Positions 1 to 7,853 of a stretch of DNA of 64,000 nucleotides are shown here, piece by piece. A program made the position numbers and the translations under genes. The notes under the pieces were generated by a model. That model was not told the DNA's origin, searched no databases, and worked only from the letters and a program-made list of their open reading frames with translations. Positions within the stretch are counted from its first letter, which is position 1; each line of letters opens with the position of its first letter. The stretch comes from CAZIAK01 sp964537035 (GTDB taxonomy: Bacteria; Planctomycetota; B15-G4): contig CAZIAK010000021.1 in assembly GCA_964537035.1 (NCBI GenBank), positions 1 through 64,000 of the forward strand, in the 5' to 3' direction.

Positions 1-3
1 ACG

Positions 4-79
<76 letters not shown>

Positions 80-264
80 ACGCGTTAGCCGTGTATACCT
101 ACCGCTTCTCCCCTGGCGGATCAAGCTTTTGGACCGCCGCCAGCCAAGATTTGGGCCAGGTGGTCTGGCCTCCGGGGCAGGCCGGCGAAACAGCATGGTG
201 CATCAGGGTTTCAGCGCGGGCTCGGGGTGGGCAGGGGCTGGCCTGCTCGCGGCCTTGCGCTGAC

Positions 265-594
265 CTAGTGGCCAGCTTCTTGGCCTGCAGCCTGGGCGCC
301 ATCCAGACCAGAGCTTGGCCTCAGATCGCCGCCCAGCCCCAGGCCCAGCTCAGCGCTCACCGCCTGGGCTTCCGCCTCGTGCTGAGCCAGCCAGCCCTTG
401 CGCAGGGCATCGCTCCCCTCACCTGCCACCTGGTCCGGCAGGGCGGGGACGCCAGCGAGCCCCAGCAGCATGGCCATGGTCAGGGCCACGGCCAGGAAGA
501 TGAACTCGGCGCGTACGGCGGGGCCGTCGTCTGCCAGTTCTTTGGTGCCGTGGATGGGGGCCATGGTGGTGCTCACAGGGGACCTCTCTGTCAT
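265..594 (-). CDS. hypothetical small membrane protein
   Basis: A 109-residue frame lies between tRNA-Lys and the peptidase gene. Around residues 29-47 there is one hydrophobic segment (FIFLAVALTMAMLLGLAGV), flanked by a charged N-terminal part and an Ala/Gly-rich C-terminal part. That would suit a single-pass membrane protein with a short cytoplasmic N-terminus. There is no convincing Shine-Dalgarno upstream of the ATG (only a weak GGGGACAG about 13 nt away). I recognise no family. High GC produces long spurious frames, so this may be non-coding; the clean membrane helix is the only positive argument. Confidence 0.35.
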   Translation of the reverse strand: MTERSPVSTTMAPIHGTKELADDGPAVRAEFIFLAVALTMAMLLGLAGVPALPDQVAGEGSDALRKGWLAQHEAEAQAVSAELGLGLGGDLRPSSGLDGAQAAGQEAGH

Positions 595-761
595 CGTCCC
601 AGGCCTGTCCCCGACTTGAGCTGCGCCAACACTGCCACGACGCCACGGGCCCGTCCCCGGTCACGCACAGTTCGGTGACATGAACGTGGTCCCATGGCGC
701 TCTCGCTGCGGCCTCTGCCCGCGGCTTGCTCACGTCCGCCCTCTCTGAACCGAGCGTCGCC

Positions 762-3203
762 ATGCCTCTGATCGCCGTCTCCCTGCTCGCCGCTTTGGCC
801 TGGGCGCCCGCCCTCGCGACCCTTGCCGCTTCGCCCTTCGCCGCTTCGCCTGTCGCGGCCCCCGTCCCCGCGGTTGTGGTGACGCCCGCGATCGTTGCCG
901 AAGACACCGACGCCCCGCTCATCGACCCCGCCGTGGTCGAGCGCATCGTCCACGACGGCCTGGAGGACAGCCGGGTCATGGACTGGCTCGACGAGCTCTG
1001 CCACACCATCGGCCCGCGGCTCACGGGCTCGGCCGGTCTCGACGCCGCCTGTACCTGGGCCCGGGACGAGTTCGCCGCCATGGGCCTGGACGTGCACCTC
1101 GAACCCTGGTCTGAGATCGACTGGGGCTTCGAGCGCGGCCCGAGCTGGGGCGGCATGGTCGCTCCCGAGAAGGTCGACCTGATCTTCATCACCCGCGCCT
1201 GGAGTGTGGGCACGGACGGACCGCTGCGGGGGCCGGTGGTGCTGGCTCCATCAGACGACGAGGCCTTGGCTGCTGCGGCCGAGAACGACGGCGCACTCTA
1301 TGCCGGCACCTGGGTGCTCGAACCGTCCGTCCCCCGTGACCAGCGCCCCTCGCAGGAGATGCGCGCGGCCCGCACCGCGCTCTACGAGTCTGCAGGCATC
1401 GCCGGCCGCATCCTGCCCTCCCGCAGCGGCGAGCTGCTGGTCACCAGCGGCAGTCTGGACACCAGCCCGGACGACGCCTCACCCATCCCGGCGGTCACTC
1501 TCCAGAAGTCGGCCTTCGACGATCTGTTGGCACGCCTCGACGAGGGCCAGGCCGTCGAGCTCGAGTTCGACATCGACAACCGCTTCATCGATGGGGCGCC
1601 CACCCAGGTCAACGTCATCGCCGACCTGGTGGGCAGCGTCTACCCCGACGAGTATGTCATCGTCGGTGGACACATCGACTCGTGGGACGGCGCCACAGGT
1701 GCCACCGACAACGGCACGGGGGTGTCCACCACCCTCGAAGCGGCCCGGCTGCTCACCGCGTCCGGCGTGCGCCCGGCCCGCACCATTCGTTTCATGCTCT
1801 GGGGCGGCGAAGAACAGGGCCTGCTGGGCAGCCGTCAGTGGGTCGCCGATCACGAAGACGTCATGCCCTCCATCTCGGCGGTCCTCGTGCATGACGGCGG
1901 CACGAACGCCCTCTCCGGCATCGGCGTCACCCCCGCGCAGAGCGCCCAGGCCCACACGGCCCTCGCGTCCGTCCTCGACTACAGCGCCAACGTCGAGGGC
2001 GCCCTGCCCTTCTCCATCCACACGGTTGGACGCCTCTCCGGCGGCGGCAGCGACCACAGCTCGTTCCTGGCCAAGGGCGTCCCCGGCTTCTTCTGGGATC
2101 AAGCGGGCGACGCGGTCTACACGGACACGCACCACACCCAGCACGACGACTTCGAGGCGGCCATTCCCGAGTACCAGCGCCACTCATCGGTCGTCGTGGC
2201 CCTGGGCGCCCTGGGGCTGGCCAACCTGCCCGAGCAGCTCTCACGCCGAGGCATGAACAGAGCCCAGCGCCGGGTGGGGGTAGGGCTCGCCGACGACGGC
2301 GCCACCATCACCTTCATGTCTCCCAGCGGACAGTCGGCGCAGAACGGCATGGTCGAGGGCGACAAGTTCCTGACCGTCAACGGAGCCGATGTCAGCGCTG
2401 GCGGACTGACCGCTCGCCGCGATGAAGGCGAAGGGCGCAAGCTGATCACCTGGCAGCACGGCGATGAGGTGCACACGTCGATCTTCGAGTGGGACGACGG
2501 AGACATCGACCACGACCCCGAGCTGGTGACGCTCATGGCTTCGGATGGCGAGGAGATTCGCGCCGACTTCTACATGGGTTCCACGAAAGGCACGGCCGCT
2601 GGATCGGCCCTGGTGCTGCTGCACATGAACCGCAGCGATCGCAGCGCCTGGATGCCCCTGCGTGACGAGCTCTACGCCGCGGGCATCGCCACCCTGGCCA
2701 TCGACATGCGCGGCCACGGCGAGAGCGTGGGGGACAAGAGCTCGCTGTCCAACCGTCTGATGGTCGGTGAACTGTCGCTCTACGAAGAGATGCCGCTCGA
2801 TGTGGAAGCGGCCGTGGCCTGGCTGGAGACGCTCGGCTACGACGCCACTCGTGTGGGCCTCATGGGCGCCAGCGTGGGTTGTTCCGTGGCGCTCCGCCAG
2901 GGCGCCAACGACGAGCGCCTGGCGGGCGTGGCCTGCCTCACCCCGGGCCGCAACTACCTGGGCCTCGACTCTCTCGCCGACGTGGCCCGCTGGGACAACC
3001 GCTCCCTGCTCATGGTCAGCAGCGGCGAAGAAGCGGGGGGCGGCGCCCTGCCCGTCACCGAAGCCCTGCTCGAGCGGGACCCCTGGGCTGACGTGATGCG
3101 CATCGAGCTGCCCCAGTCGTCAATCCACGGCACGCGCATGTTCGGCGTGGTCCCCGGCATCGAAGATCAGCTCACCCGCTGGTGGAGCAACGTGCTGCGC
3201 TGA
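762..3203 (+). CDS. secreted M28 zinc peptidase - PDZ - alpha/beta hydrolase fusion
   Basis: An 813-residue exported protein. From ATG 762 a hydrophobic signal segment (MPLIAVSLLAALAWAPALA) opens the protein; a longer TTG-start form begins at 726. Residues about 290-470 are an M28 aminopeptidase domain with the full two-zinc ligand set: H304 (GGHIDS), D316 (GATDNGTG), E350-E351 (GGEEQG), D378 (VHDGG) and H457 (TDTHHTQHDD). A PDZ-like stretch follows at about 510-590. The last ~220 residues are an alpha/beta hydrolase with nucleophile elbow GASVG (S704) and a late histidine (SIHGTRM, H789), plus the DMRGHGES loop. M28 enzymes release N-terminal residues from peptides. The second hydrolase substrate cannot be inferred. 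It is transcribed alone, between two tRNA genes on the other strand. Confidence 0.9.
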   Translation: MPLIAVSLLAALAWAPALATLAASPFAASPVAAPVPAVVVTPAIVAEDTDAPLIDPAVVERIVHDGLEDSRVMDWLDELCHTIGPRLTGSAGLDAACTWARDEFAAMGLDVHLEPWSEIDWGFERGPSWGGMVAPEKVDLIFITRAWSVGTDGPLRGPVVLAPSDDEALAAAAENDGALYAGTWVLEPSVPRDQRPSQEMRAARTALYESAGIAGRILPSRSGELLVTSGSLDTSPDDASPIPAVTLQKSAFDDLLARLDEGQAVELEFDIDNRFIDGAPTQVNVIADLVGSVYPDEYVIVGGHIDSWDGATGATDNGTGVSTTLEAARLLTASGVRPARTIRFMLWGGEEQGLLGSRQWVADHEDVMPSISAVLVHDGGTNALSGIGVTPAQSAQAHTALASVLDYSANVEGALPFSIHTVGRLSGGGSDHSSFLAKGVPGFFWDQAGDAVYTDTHHTQHDDFEAAIPEYQRHSSVVVALGALGLANLPEQLSRRGMNRAQRRVGVGLADDGATITFMSPSGQSAQNGMVEGDKFLTVNGADVSAGGLTARRDEGEGRKLITWQHGDEVHTSIFEWDDGDIDHDPELVTLMASDGEEIRADFYMGSTKGTAAGSALVLLHMNRSDRSAWMPLRDELYAAGIATLAIDMRGHGESVGDKSSLSNRLMVGELSLYEEMPLDVEAAVAWLETLGYDATRVGLMGASVGCSVALRQGANDERLAGVACLTPGRNYLGLDSLADVARWDNRSLLMVSSGEEAGGGALPVTEALLERDPWADVMRIELPQSSIHGTRMFGVVPGIEDQLTRWWSNVLR

Positions 3204-3258
3204 GGCGCGGCGACCGCGCGGGCGGGTCTGGGGAGACCCCCGGGACAGGCAGAAAAAA

Positions 3259-3336
3259 TGGGGTGAGTGAGGGGGATCGAACCCCCGACCTCTAGAACCA
3301 CAATCTAGCGCTCTAACCGACTGAGCTACACTCACC
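3259..3336 (-). tRNA. tRNA-His (GTG anticodon)
   Basis: The minus-strand cloverleaf has acceptor GTGAGTG/CACTCAC, anticodon stem CTAGA/TCTAG around TTGTGGT (anticodon GTG), and T-arm GGGGG/CCCCC. The extra G-1 typical of tRNA-His is encoded at 3336 and faces C73 at 3262; CCA is encoded. A run of six T residues (minus strand, 3258-3253) follows the CCA and probably serves termination or 3' processing. Confidence 0.97.
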
Positions 3337-3562
3337 ACCTGCTCTGCAACGCGCCCTGCTGACCACGAGTGGCGAGCTGGGCGGGGGGCTGAACGGCCGA
3401 GCAGCCTACTCGGTGGGCTGGGCTGACTCAAGCTCCAGCAGACGGCTTGCCGGGGGGCTGCCTGACGGCGCTTCTGGGGGCCTTCTCACAGGAGCGAGCC
3501 TCTGGGTCTTGGGGACCCAGGGGCAACGGGTGGTCGATGCGCCGCGCGGCGCTCGACTGCTT

Positions 3563-4780
3563 CTACGGCCGGCCCACCAACGAGCGCCCGATGATCAGCC
3601 GCTGGATGTGGTTCGTGCCTTCGTAGATGCGCAGGCCCTGGATATCCCGGTAGTGGCGCTCCACCGAATGGCCGCTCCCGTAGCCACGGTTGCCCAGCAG
3701 CAGCACGGCCTTGGTGGCCGCCCGCTGGGCCACCTCGGTGGCGAAGAGCTTCGCCGCAGACGTGAGCCGGGTGAGGTCGCCTGCGTGGGCATCGGCAGCC
3801 CGAGCAGCCCCTGCCACCAGGGCGGCGGCGGCCTCGGTCTCGGCGTAGATGTCCGCCAGGTCGGCCTGGACCATCTGGAAATCGCCGATGCGCTGGCCGA
3901 ACTGGCGTCGTTCCTGGGCGTGGGCCACGGCCTCGTCGAGGCAGGCCCGGGCGATGCCCACCGCGCCCGCCGCCACGCCGATGCGCCCGTGATCGAGGGC
4001 TGACATGGCGATGGAGAAGCCCTGGCCGATCTCCCCCAGCCGCTGAGAGTCGGGGATGACCAGCCCGTCGAAGGTCAGGCGCACATGATTGGACGCCCGG
4101 TGTCCCAGGGGCTCGACACCCAGCTCTTCAGCAACGAAGCCGGGCTGGGGCAGCTCGACCACGAAGGCGGTGAGACCCTTGCGGCCGGGTTCGGGTCCGC
4201 TGCGCGCGAAGAGGATGGCCAGGTCGGCCAGGCCACCATTGGTGATCCAGACCTTGCTGCCGTCGAGCACCCAGCTGTCGCCTTCGCGACGGGCGCTGGT
4301 GGCCACTGCGCCCACGTCGCTCCCCGCGCCCTCTTCGGTGAGTCCGTAACAGCCGATGAACTCGCCGCTGGCCAGGCGCGGGAGCCAACGCGCACGCTGC
4401 TCGTCGCTGCCGTGATCGTTCAGGCATTGGCTGACCAGACCGGTGTGCACGGCGAGGAAACCCCGGGTCGAGCTGCACGCTCGGCCGATCTCCTCGTAGA
4501 CCGCCACGAAGGTCTCGTTGTCGTAGCCGCTGCCGCCGTGCGTGGTGGGCAGGGGGCCGGCGAGAAAGCCCAGCTCGCCCATGCGAGTGATGATCTCCCG
4601 GGGAATGGCGGCCGCGCGATCCCACTCGCTGGCGTGGGGGGCGATCTCATCGAGTGCGAAGGCCCTGGCCTGCGCGCGCACCTCTGCCCGCGAGGTCGTC
4701 CGGCCGTCGGCCTGTTTGCCGGCTCGGTCGCGTGTCTGTCCGTCGGCCTGTCCGCCGGCCCTGGAGTCGGCGTCACTCAT
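3563..4780 (-). CDS. acyl-CoA dehydrogenase
   Basis: A 405-residue FAD enzyme that introduces the alpha,beta double bond into an acyl-CoA. It has the standard fold order: helical N-domain from about residue 35, FAD/substrate loop (GCYGLTEEGAGSDVG, VWITNGG) in the middle, and a C-terminal helical domain. The catalytic base is E387 in RIYEGTNHIQ, the position used by short-chain and glutaryl/butyryl-type dehydrogenases. The first ~30 residues are a low-complexity ADG/QADG stretch not belonging to the family, so translation might start later. It is the last gene of the seven-gene minus-strand operon, and its ATG overlaps the TGA of the preceding ferredoxin-like gene by 4 nt (ATGA), indicating translational coupling. 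Chain length or aromatic substrate is not readable from sequence alone. Confidence 0.94.
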   Translation of the reverse strand: MSDADSRAGGQADGQTRDRAGKQADGRTTSRAEVRAQARAFALDEIAPHASEWDRAAAIPREIITRMGELGFLAGPLPTTHGGSGYDNETFVAVYEEIGRACSSTRGFLAVHTGLVSQCLNDHGSDEQRARWLPRLASGEFIGCYGLTEEGAGSDVGAVATSARREGDSWVLDGSKVWITNGGLADLAILFARSGPEPGRKGLTAFVVELPQPGFVAEELGVEPLGHRASNHVRLTFDGLVIPDSQRLGEIGQGFSIAMSALDHGRIGVAAGAVGIARACLDEAVAHAQERRQFGQRIGDFQMVQADLADIYAETEAAAALVAGAARAADAHAGDLTRLTSAAKLFATEVAQRAATKAVLLLGNRGYGSGHSVERHYRDIQGLRIYEGTNHIQRLIIGRSLVGRP

Positions 4781-5124
4781 GCCTGCGCCCCGTCGTCGCC
4801 GCAGGCTCTGGGGTGCCGCTGGGACACGAGCCGCTCGACGATGGCGCCGTTGACCAATGTCTGCTCGACGATCTCGTCCACGTCTTCCATGGTGATACCC
4901 GCGTACCAGACGCCGTCGGGGTAGACCACCGCCGACACGCCGTCCGCGCAGGCGTCGAGACAGCCGGCCTTGTTCACCCGCACCTTGCCCTTGAGCCCCT
5001 TGTTGTAGGCCGCGATCTTGATCGCCTTGGCGATGGCGCCGCTGCCCTTGTTCTGGCAGCTGCCCCGCTCGTCTTCGTCCGGGCGTTCATTGGTGCAGAT
5101 GAAGAGATGCTTGCTGAAGCGCAT
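4777..5124 (-). CDS. thioredoxin-like [2Fe-2S] ferredoxin
   Basis: A protein of about 115 residues starting MRFSKHLFICTNERP. Four cysteines (FIC, GSC, and the pair in AGCLDAC) follow the spacing of thioredoxin-fold [2Fe-2S] ferredoxins of the NuoE/Shethna type. Position and family suggest an electron carrier or redox partner for the acyl-CoA dehydrogenase that follows. The ATG at 5124 is preferred over an upstream TTG (5142) because GAGG lies 8 nt before it. The C-terminal end overlaps the acyl-CoA dehydrogenase start, and the preceding enoyl-CoA hydratase stops only 14 nt upstream. Its presence inside a beta-oxidation operon is less common than ETF. Confidence 0.88.
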   Translation of the reverse strand: MRFSKHLFICTNERPDEDERGSCQNKGSGAIAKAIKIAAYNKGLKGKVRVNKAGCLDACADGVSAVVYPDGVWYAGITMEDVDEIVEQTLVNGAIVERLVSQRHPRACGDDGAQA

Positions 5125-5138
5125 GGTGCTGGCCTCGA

Positions 5139-6038
5139 TCAATCGTTGGACGTGTCGGTGGGTTCGTCGCTGGACGCTTCACCTGCTCCGTTGTCGGTGG
5201 TGGCCTGGGCACCATCGCCACGGGAACGGCCGCCCCCGGGGCCATGGCTGCCAGAGAAACGGGGGTCGCGCTTCTCGACGAAGCTGGCGTGAAACTCCTT
5301 GTGGTCGGCGTCCCGCAGATGAAACGCCTGAGCCACCGCTTCGGCTTCGATGGCCGTGTCGAGGTCGAGTGCCCACTCGCTGTTGAGCATGCGCTTGGTG
5401 GTGGCCAGAGCGCCGAGGGGGCCCGTTGCCAGGCGCTCGGCCAGGGCCACGGCCGTGGGCAAGCACTCGCTCGGGGGCACGACCTGGGTGGCCAGTCCGT
5501 AACGATCGGCGGTGTGGGCGTCGATGGTGTTGCCCAACATGAGCAGCTCGGTGGCCCGGCCCAGTCCTACGACCCGGGGCAGCAGGTAGCCCGCGCCCAT
5601 GTCCGCGCCGGTGAGGCCGACCTTGGTGAACAAGAAGGCGATCTTGCCTCGCTCGGAGAACACGCGCATGTCGGAGGCCAGGGCGATCACCGCGCCAGCA
5701 CCGGCGGCGATGCCGTTGATCGCCGAGAGGATCGGTTTCTCCAGCTTGCGCATGTTGGCGATGAGCTCGCCGGTCATGCGCGTGAAGGCCAAGGTCTCGG
5801 CCTGGCTGCAGCCGAAGAGCCGCCCGATGATGTCGTGGACGTCCCCTCCCGAGCAGAAGGCCTTGCCAGCCCCGGTGATCACCACGGCGTGCACCTTGTC
5901 GTCCCGGCGCATGGCGGCGAAGCGGTCGGTGAGCTCGCGGTAGACCTCGAAGGTCAGGGCGTTGTAACGGTCGGGACGATCAAGAGTGATGATCGAGACG
6001 CCATCATCGCGGACGTCTTCGCTGAAGGATTCGGCCAT
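5139..6038 (-). CDS. enoyl-CoA hydratase/isomerase family protein, atypical active site
   Basis: A 299-residue crotonase-fold protein. From ATG 6038 it reads MAESFSEDV and then the typical ITLDRPDRYNALT and AFCSGGDVHD (oxyanion hole) elements. The two glutamates of classical enoyl-CoA hydratases are absent: the first site reads AAGAGAVIAL and the second FTKVGLTGADMG. An Asp (GADMG) may take over, as in isomerase-type crotonases. It is therefore more likely an isomerase, hydrolase or ring-modifying crotonase than a plain hydratase. The C-terminus has a Gly/Arg- and Asp/Ser-rich tail (last ~40 residues) outside the fold. The open frame continues upstream over the SDR gene, but the domain clearly begins at this ATG. 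Confidence 0.9.
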   Translation of the reverse strand: MAESFSEDVRDDGVSIITLDRPDRYNALTFEVYRELTDRFAAMRRDDKVHAVVITGAGKAFCSGGDVHDIIGRLFGCSQAETLAFTRMTGELIANMRKLEKPILSAINGIAAGAGAVIALASDMRVFSERGKIAFLFTKVGLTGADMGAGYLLPRVVGLGRATELLMLGNTIDAHTADRYGLATQVVPPSECLPTAVALAERLATGPLGALATTKRMLNSEWALDLDTAIEAEAVAQAFHLRDADHKEFHASFVEKRDPRFSGSHGPGGGRSRGDGAQATTDNGAGEASSDEPTDTSND

Positions 6039-6163
6039 GGCGGGGATGGTACCAAGCGCCGGCGGCTCGGCGCCCCCGGCGGGCCCGCAGGTTGCCAGGC
6101 CCGCGTCGCAAGCGGGCGGTGCACCCCAGGGAGGGCAGGTCGAAGCAGGGGCGGTGCCGCGCG

Positions 6164-6994
6164 TCAGTCGCCGAGGCGCAGGGCGACCCCTCGGCTGGTC
6201 CCCGGCTGCTCGGCCACCAGGGCGAGCACGGCCGCTGCGACCTCTTCGGCACTGAGCAGGCGTCCGGACGGGTTGAGCGAGGCCAGCCGTGCCTTCGCGG
6301 CCTCCTCGTCGAGAGAACTCACCGCGGCGATGTCCGCTGCGGCCTGAGCCACGATGTCTGTGTCGACGAAACCGGGGCACACCGCATTGATGGTCAGGTC
6401 GGCGTCCTTCCAGCGGGCGGCGATCTCTGCAGAGAGGGCCCGGGTCAGTCCCAGCAGGGCGTGTTTTGAAGCCACGTAGGCCGAGGTGTAGGGGAATCCT
6501 TCGAGAGCCGCGGTGGAGGCCACGTTGACCACTCGGCCCCAGCTCCGTTCGGCCATGGCTGGCAGGGCGGCGCGACAGAGTGCGAAGGGCACTCGCGCAT
6601 TCAGCTCGATGGTGTCGTCGAACAGATCGTCGTCGGTCTGGGACAACGGTGCGCTGGGTGCCACGCCGGCGTTGTTGATCAGCACATCGCAGCCCACGGC
6701 CACGGTCTCGCACAGCTCGGCCAGCTGATCTCTGTCGGCGAGATCGAGGGCCTCGGTGGCCACGCTGGGGCTACCCGCTGCGCCGCAGGCCCGGGCCGTG
6801 GAGAGCAGCTGCTCGTCACTGCGGGCCACGAGCGTGAGCGCCATGCCCTGCTGCGCCAGGGACAGTGCGATGGCGGCGCCGATGCCTCGCCCGGCCCCGG
6901 TGACCAGGGCGTGTTGTCCCGCGAGGGTGTGCGGCCTGGCAGGCGACTCGGAGGGCGATGGCGCCGCTGACCCCGTGGGGCTTGGGTCAGTCAT
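6164..6994 (-). CDS. short-chain dehydrogenase/reductase (SDR)
   Basis: A 276-residue Rossmann enzyme using NAD(P)H. After a disordered Ser/Pro N-terminus the cofactor motif TGAGRGIG (residues 32-39) appears, then NNAG and the catalytic Ser plus YVASK (Tyr-x3-Lys). The family oxidises hydroxy-acyl or alicyclic hydroxyl groups. In this operon it may be a second 3-hydroxyacyl-CoA or hydroxy-ring dehydrogenase beside the 3-hydroxybutyryl-CoA-type enzyme. Its ATG overlaps the end of that gene by 8 nt. The downstream enoyl-CoA hydratase starts 125 nt after its stop, the largest gap within the cluster. Confidence 0.92.
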   Translation of the reverse strand: MTDPSPTGSAAPSPSESPARPHTLAGQHALVTGAGRGIGAAIALSLAQQGMALTLVARSDEQLLSTARACGAAGSPSVATEALDLADRDQLAELCETVAVGCDVLINNAGVAPSAPLSQTDDDLFDDTIELNARVPFALCRAALPAMAERSWGRVVNVASTAALEGFPYTSAYVASKHALLGLTRALSAEIAARWKDADLTINAVCPGFVDTDIVAQAAADIAAVSSLDEEAAKARLASLNPSGRLLSAEEVAAAVLALVAEQPGTSRGVALRLGD

Positions 6995-7853
6995 CGTAGT
7001 TGTAGAAGCCCTGGCCGCTCTTCTTGCCCAGCTTGCCCGCAGAGACCATGTCCCGCAGCAGCTGGGGCGGGGCGAAGGTGTCCGTGCCTTGCTCGTCGTG
7101 CAGGTGTTCGGCGATGGCCAGGCGCACGTCGAGTCCTACGAGATCGGTGAGCTTCAGCGGGCCCATGGGGTGACGGTAGCCCAGCTCCATGGCCTTGTCG
7201 ATGTCGGCGGCGGAGGCCACGCCTTGCTCGACCATGCGCATGGCTTCAAGGCCGAGCAACACGCCCAGGCGGCTGGTGGCGAAGCCTGGCACGTCGCGCA
7301 CCACGATGGGGTCCTTGCCAAGGCGGACGGCGTAGTCTTGCGCGGCCTTCACCGTCGCGGCGCCTGTCTCTGCCCCCTCGATGATCTCGACCAGCTTCAT
7401 CACCGGCACCGGGTTGAAGAAGTGCAGGCCGATGATGCGCTCGGCGGCCGGGTTGCCCGCGGCGATCTCGCCGATGGGCAGCGAGCTCGTGTTGGTGCCC
7501 AGCAGCGCGTGCCCGGGTGCTGACTCGGCCAAGGTGGCGAACACCGAGCGCTTCAGGTCCATGCGCTCCGGCGCCGCCTCGACCACCACGTCGGCTCCCG
7601 ACGCGGCGGCGGCCAGGTCACTGCCCGTGTCGATGGCGGCGAGGGTGGCTGCGGCGTCGTCGGCAGCGACCCGTCCCTTGCTCACCGCCCTGTCGAGGGA
7701 CGCGGCGATGGCGGCCTTGCCGGCGGCGGCGAGCTCGTCGGTCTGGTCGACCAGGATGACCTTGCTGCCCGTGGCGGCGGAGACCTGGGCGATGCCCCGG
7801 CCCATGGTGCCAGCACCCAGGACGGTCACGGCGTCAAAGCGAAAGTCAGTCAC
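6987..7853 (-). CDS. 3-hydroxyacyl-CoA (3-hydroxybutyryl-CoA type) dehydrogenase
   Basis: A 288-residue monofunctional 3-hydroxyacyl-CoA dehydrogenase oxidising the 3-hydroxyl to a ketone with NAD. The N-terminal dinucleotide motif is GAGTMG (residues 13-18), followed by the family signature GLHFFNPVPVMKLVEI with the catalytic His. The C-terminal domain is standard, ending KKSGQGFYNYDD. Length is normal for the Hbd/PaaH group. It starts with GTG at 7853, which overlaps the TGA of the preceding oxidoreductase (GTGA), and GGAG sits 7 nt upstream. Confidence 0.95.
   Translation of the reverse strand: MTDFRFDAVTVLGAGTMGRGIAQVSAATGSKVILVDQTDELAAAGKAAIAASLDRAVSKGRVAADDAAATLAAIDTGSDLAAAASGADVVVEAAPERMDLKRSVFATLAESAPGHALLGTNTSSLPIGEIAAGNPAAERIIGLHFFNPVPVMKLVEIIEGAETGAATVKAAQDYAVRLGKDPIVVRDVPGFATSRLGVLLGLEAMRMVEQGVASAADIDKAMELGYRHPMGPLKLTDLVGLDVRLAIAEHLHDEQGTDTFAPPQLLRDMVSAGKLGKKSGQGFYNYDD

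Noticed and set aside
419..1213. 264-residue open frame on the minus strand opposite the peptidase gene
   Set aside because: Low-complexity Ser/Arg/Ala composition and no motif. It lies opposite a well-supported gene, so it is a GC-driven shadow.
3224..3239. GGGTCT/AGACCC hairpin after the peptidase gene as a terminator
   Set aside because: A 6-bp stem with a GGGG loop exists, but there is no T-run after it on the plus strand. The T-run belongs to the tRNA-His on the other strand.
6039..6713. Upstream extension of the crotonase frame (524-residue form)
   Set aside because: The added part overlaps the SDR gene in another frame and is Arg/Gly-rich without domain content.
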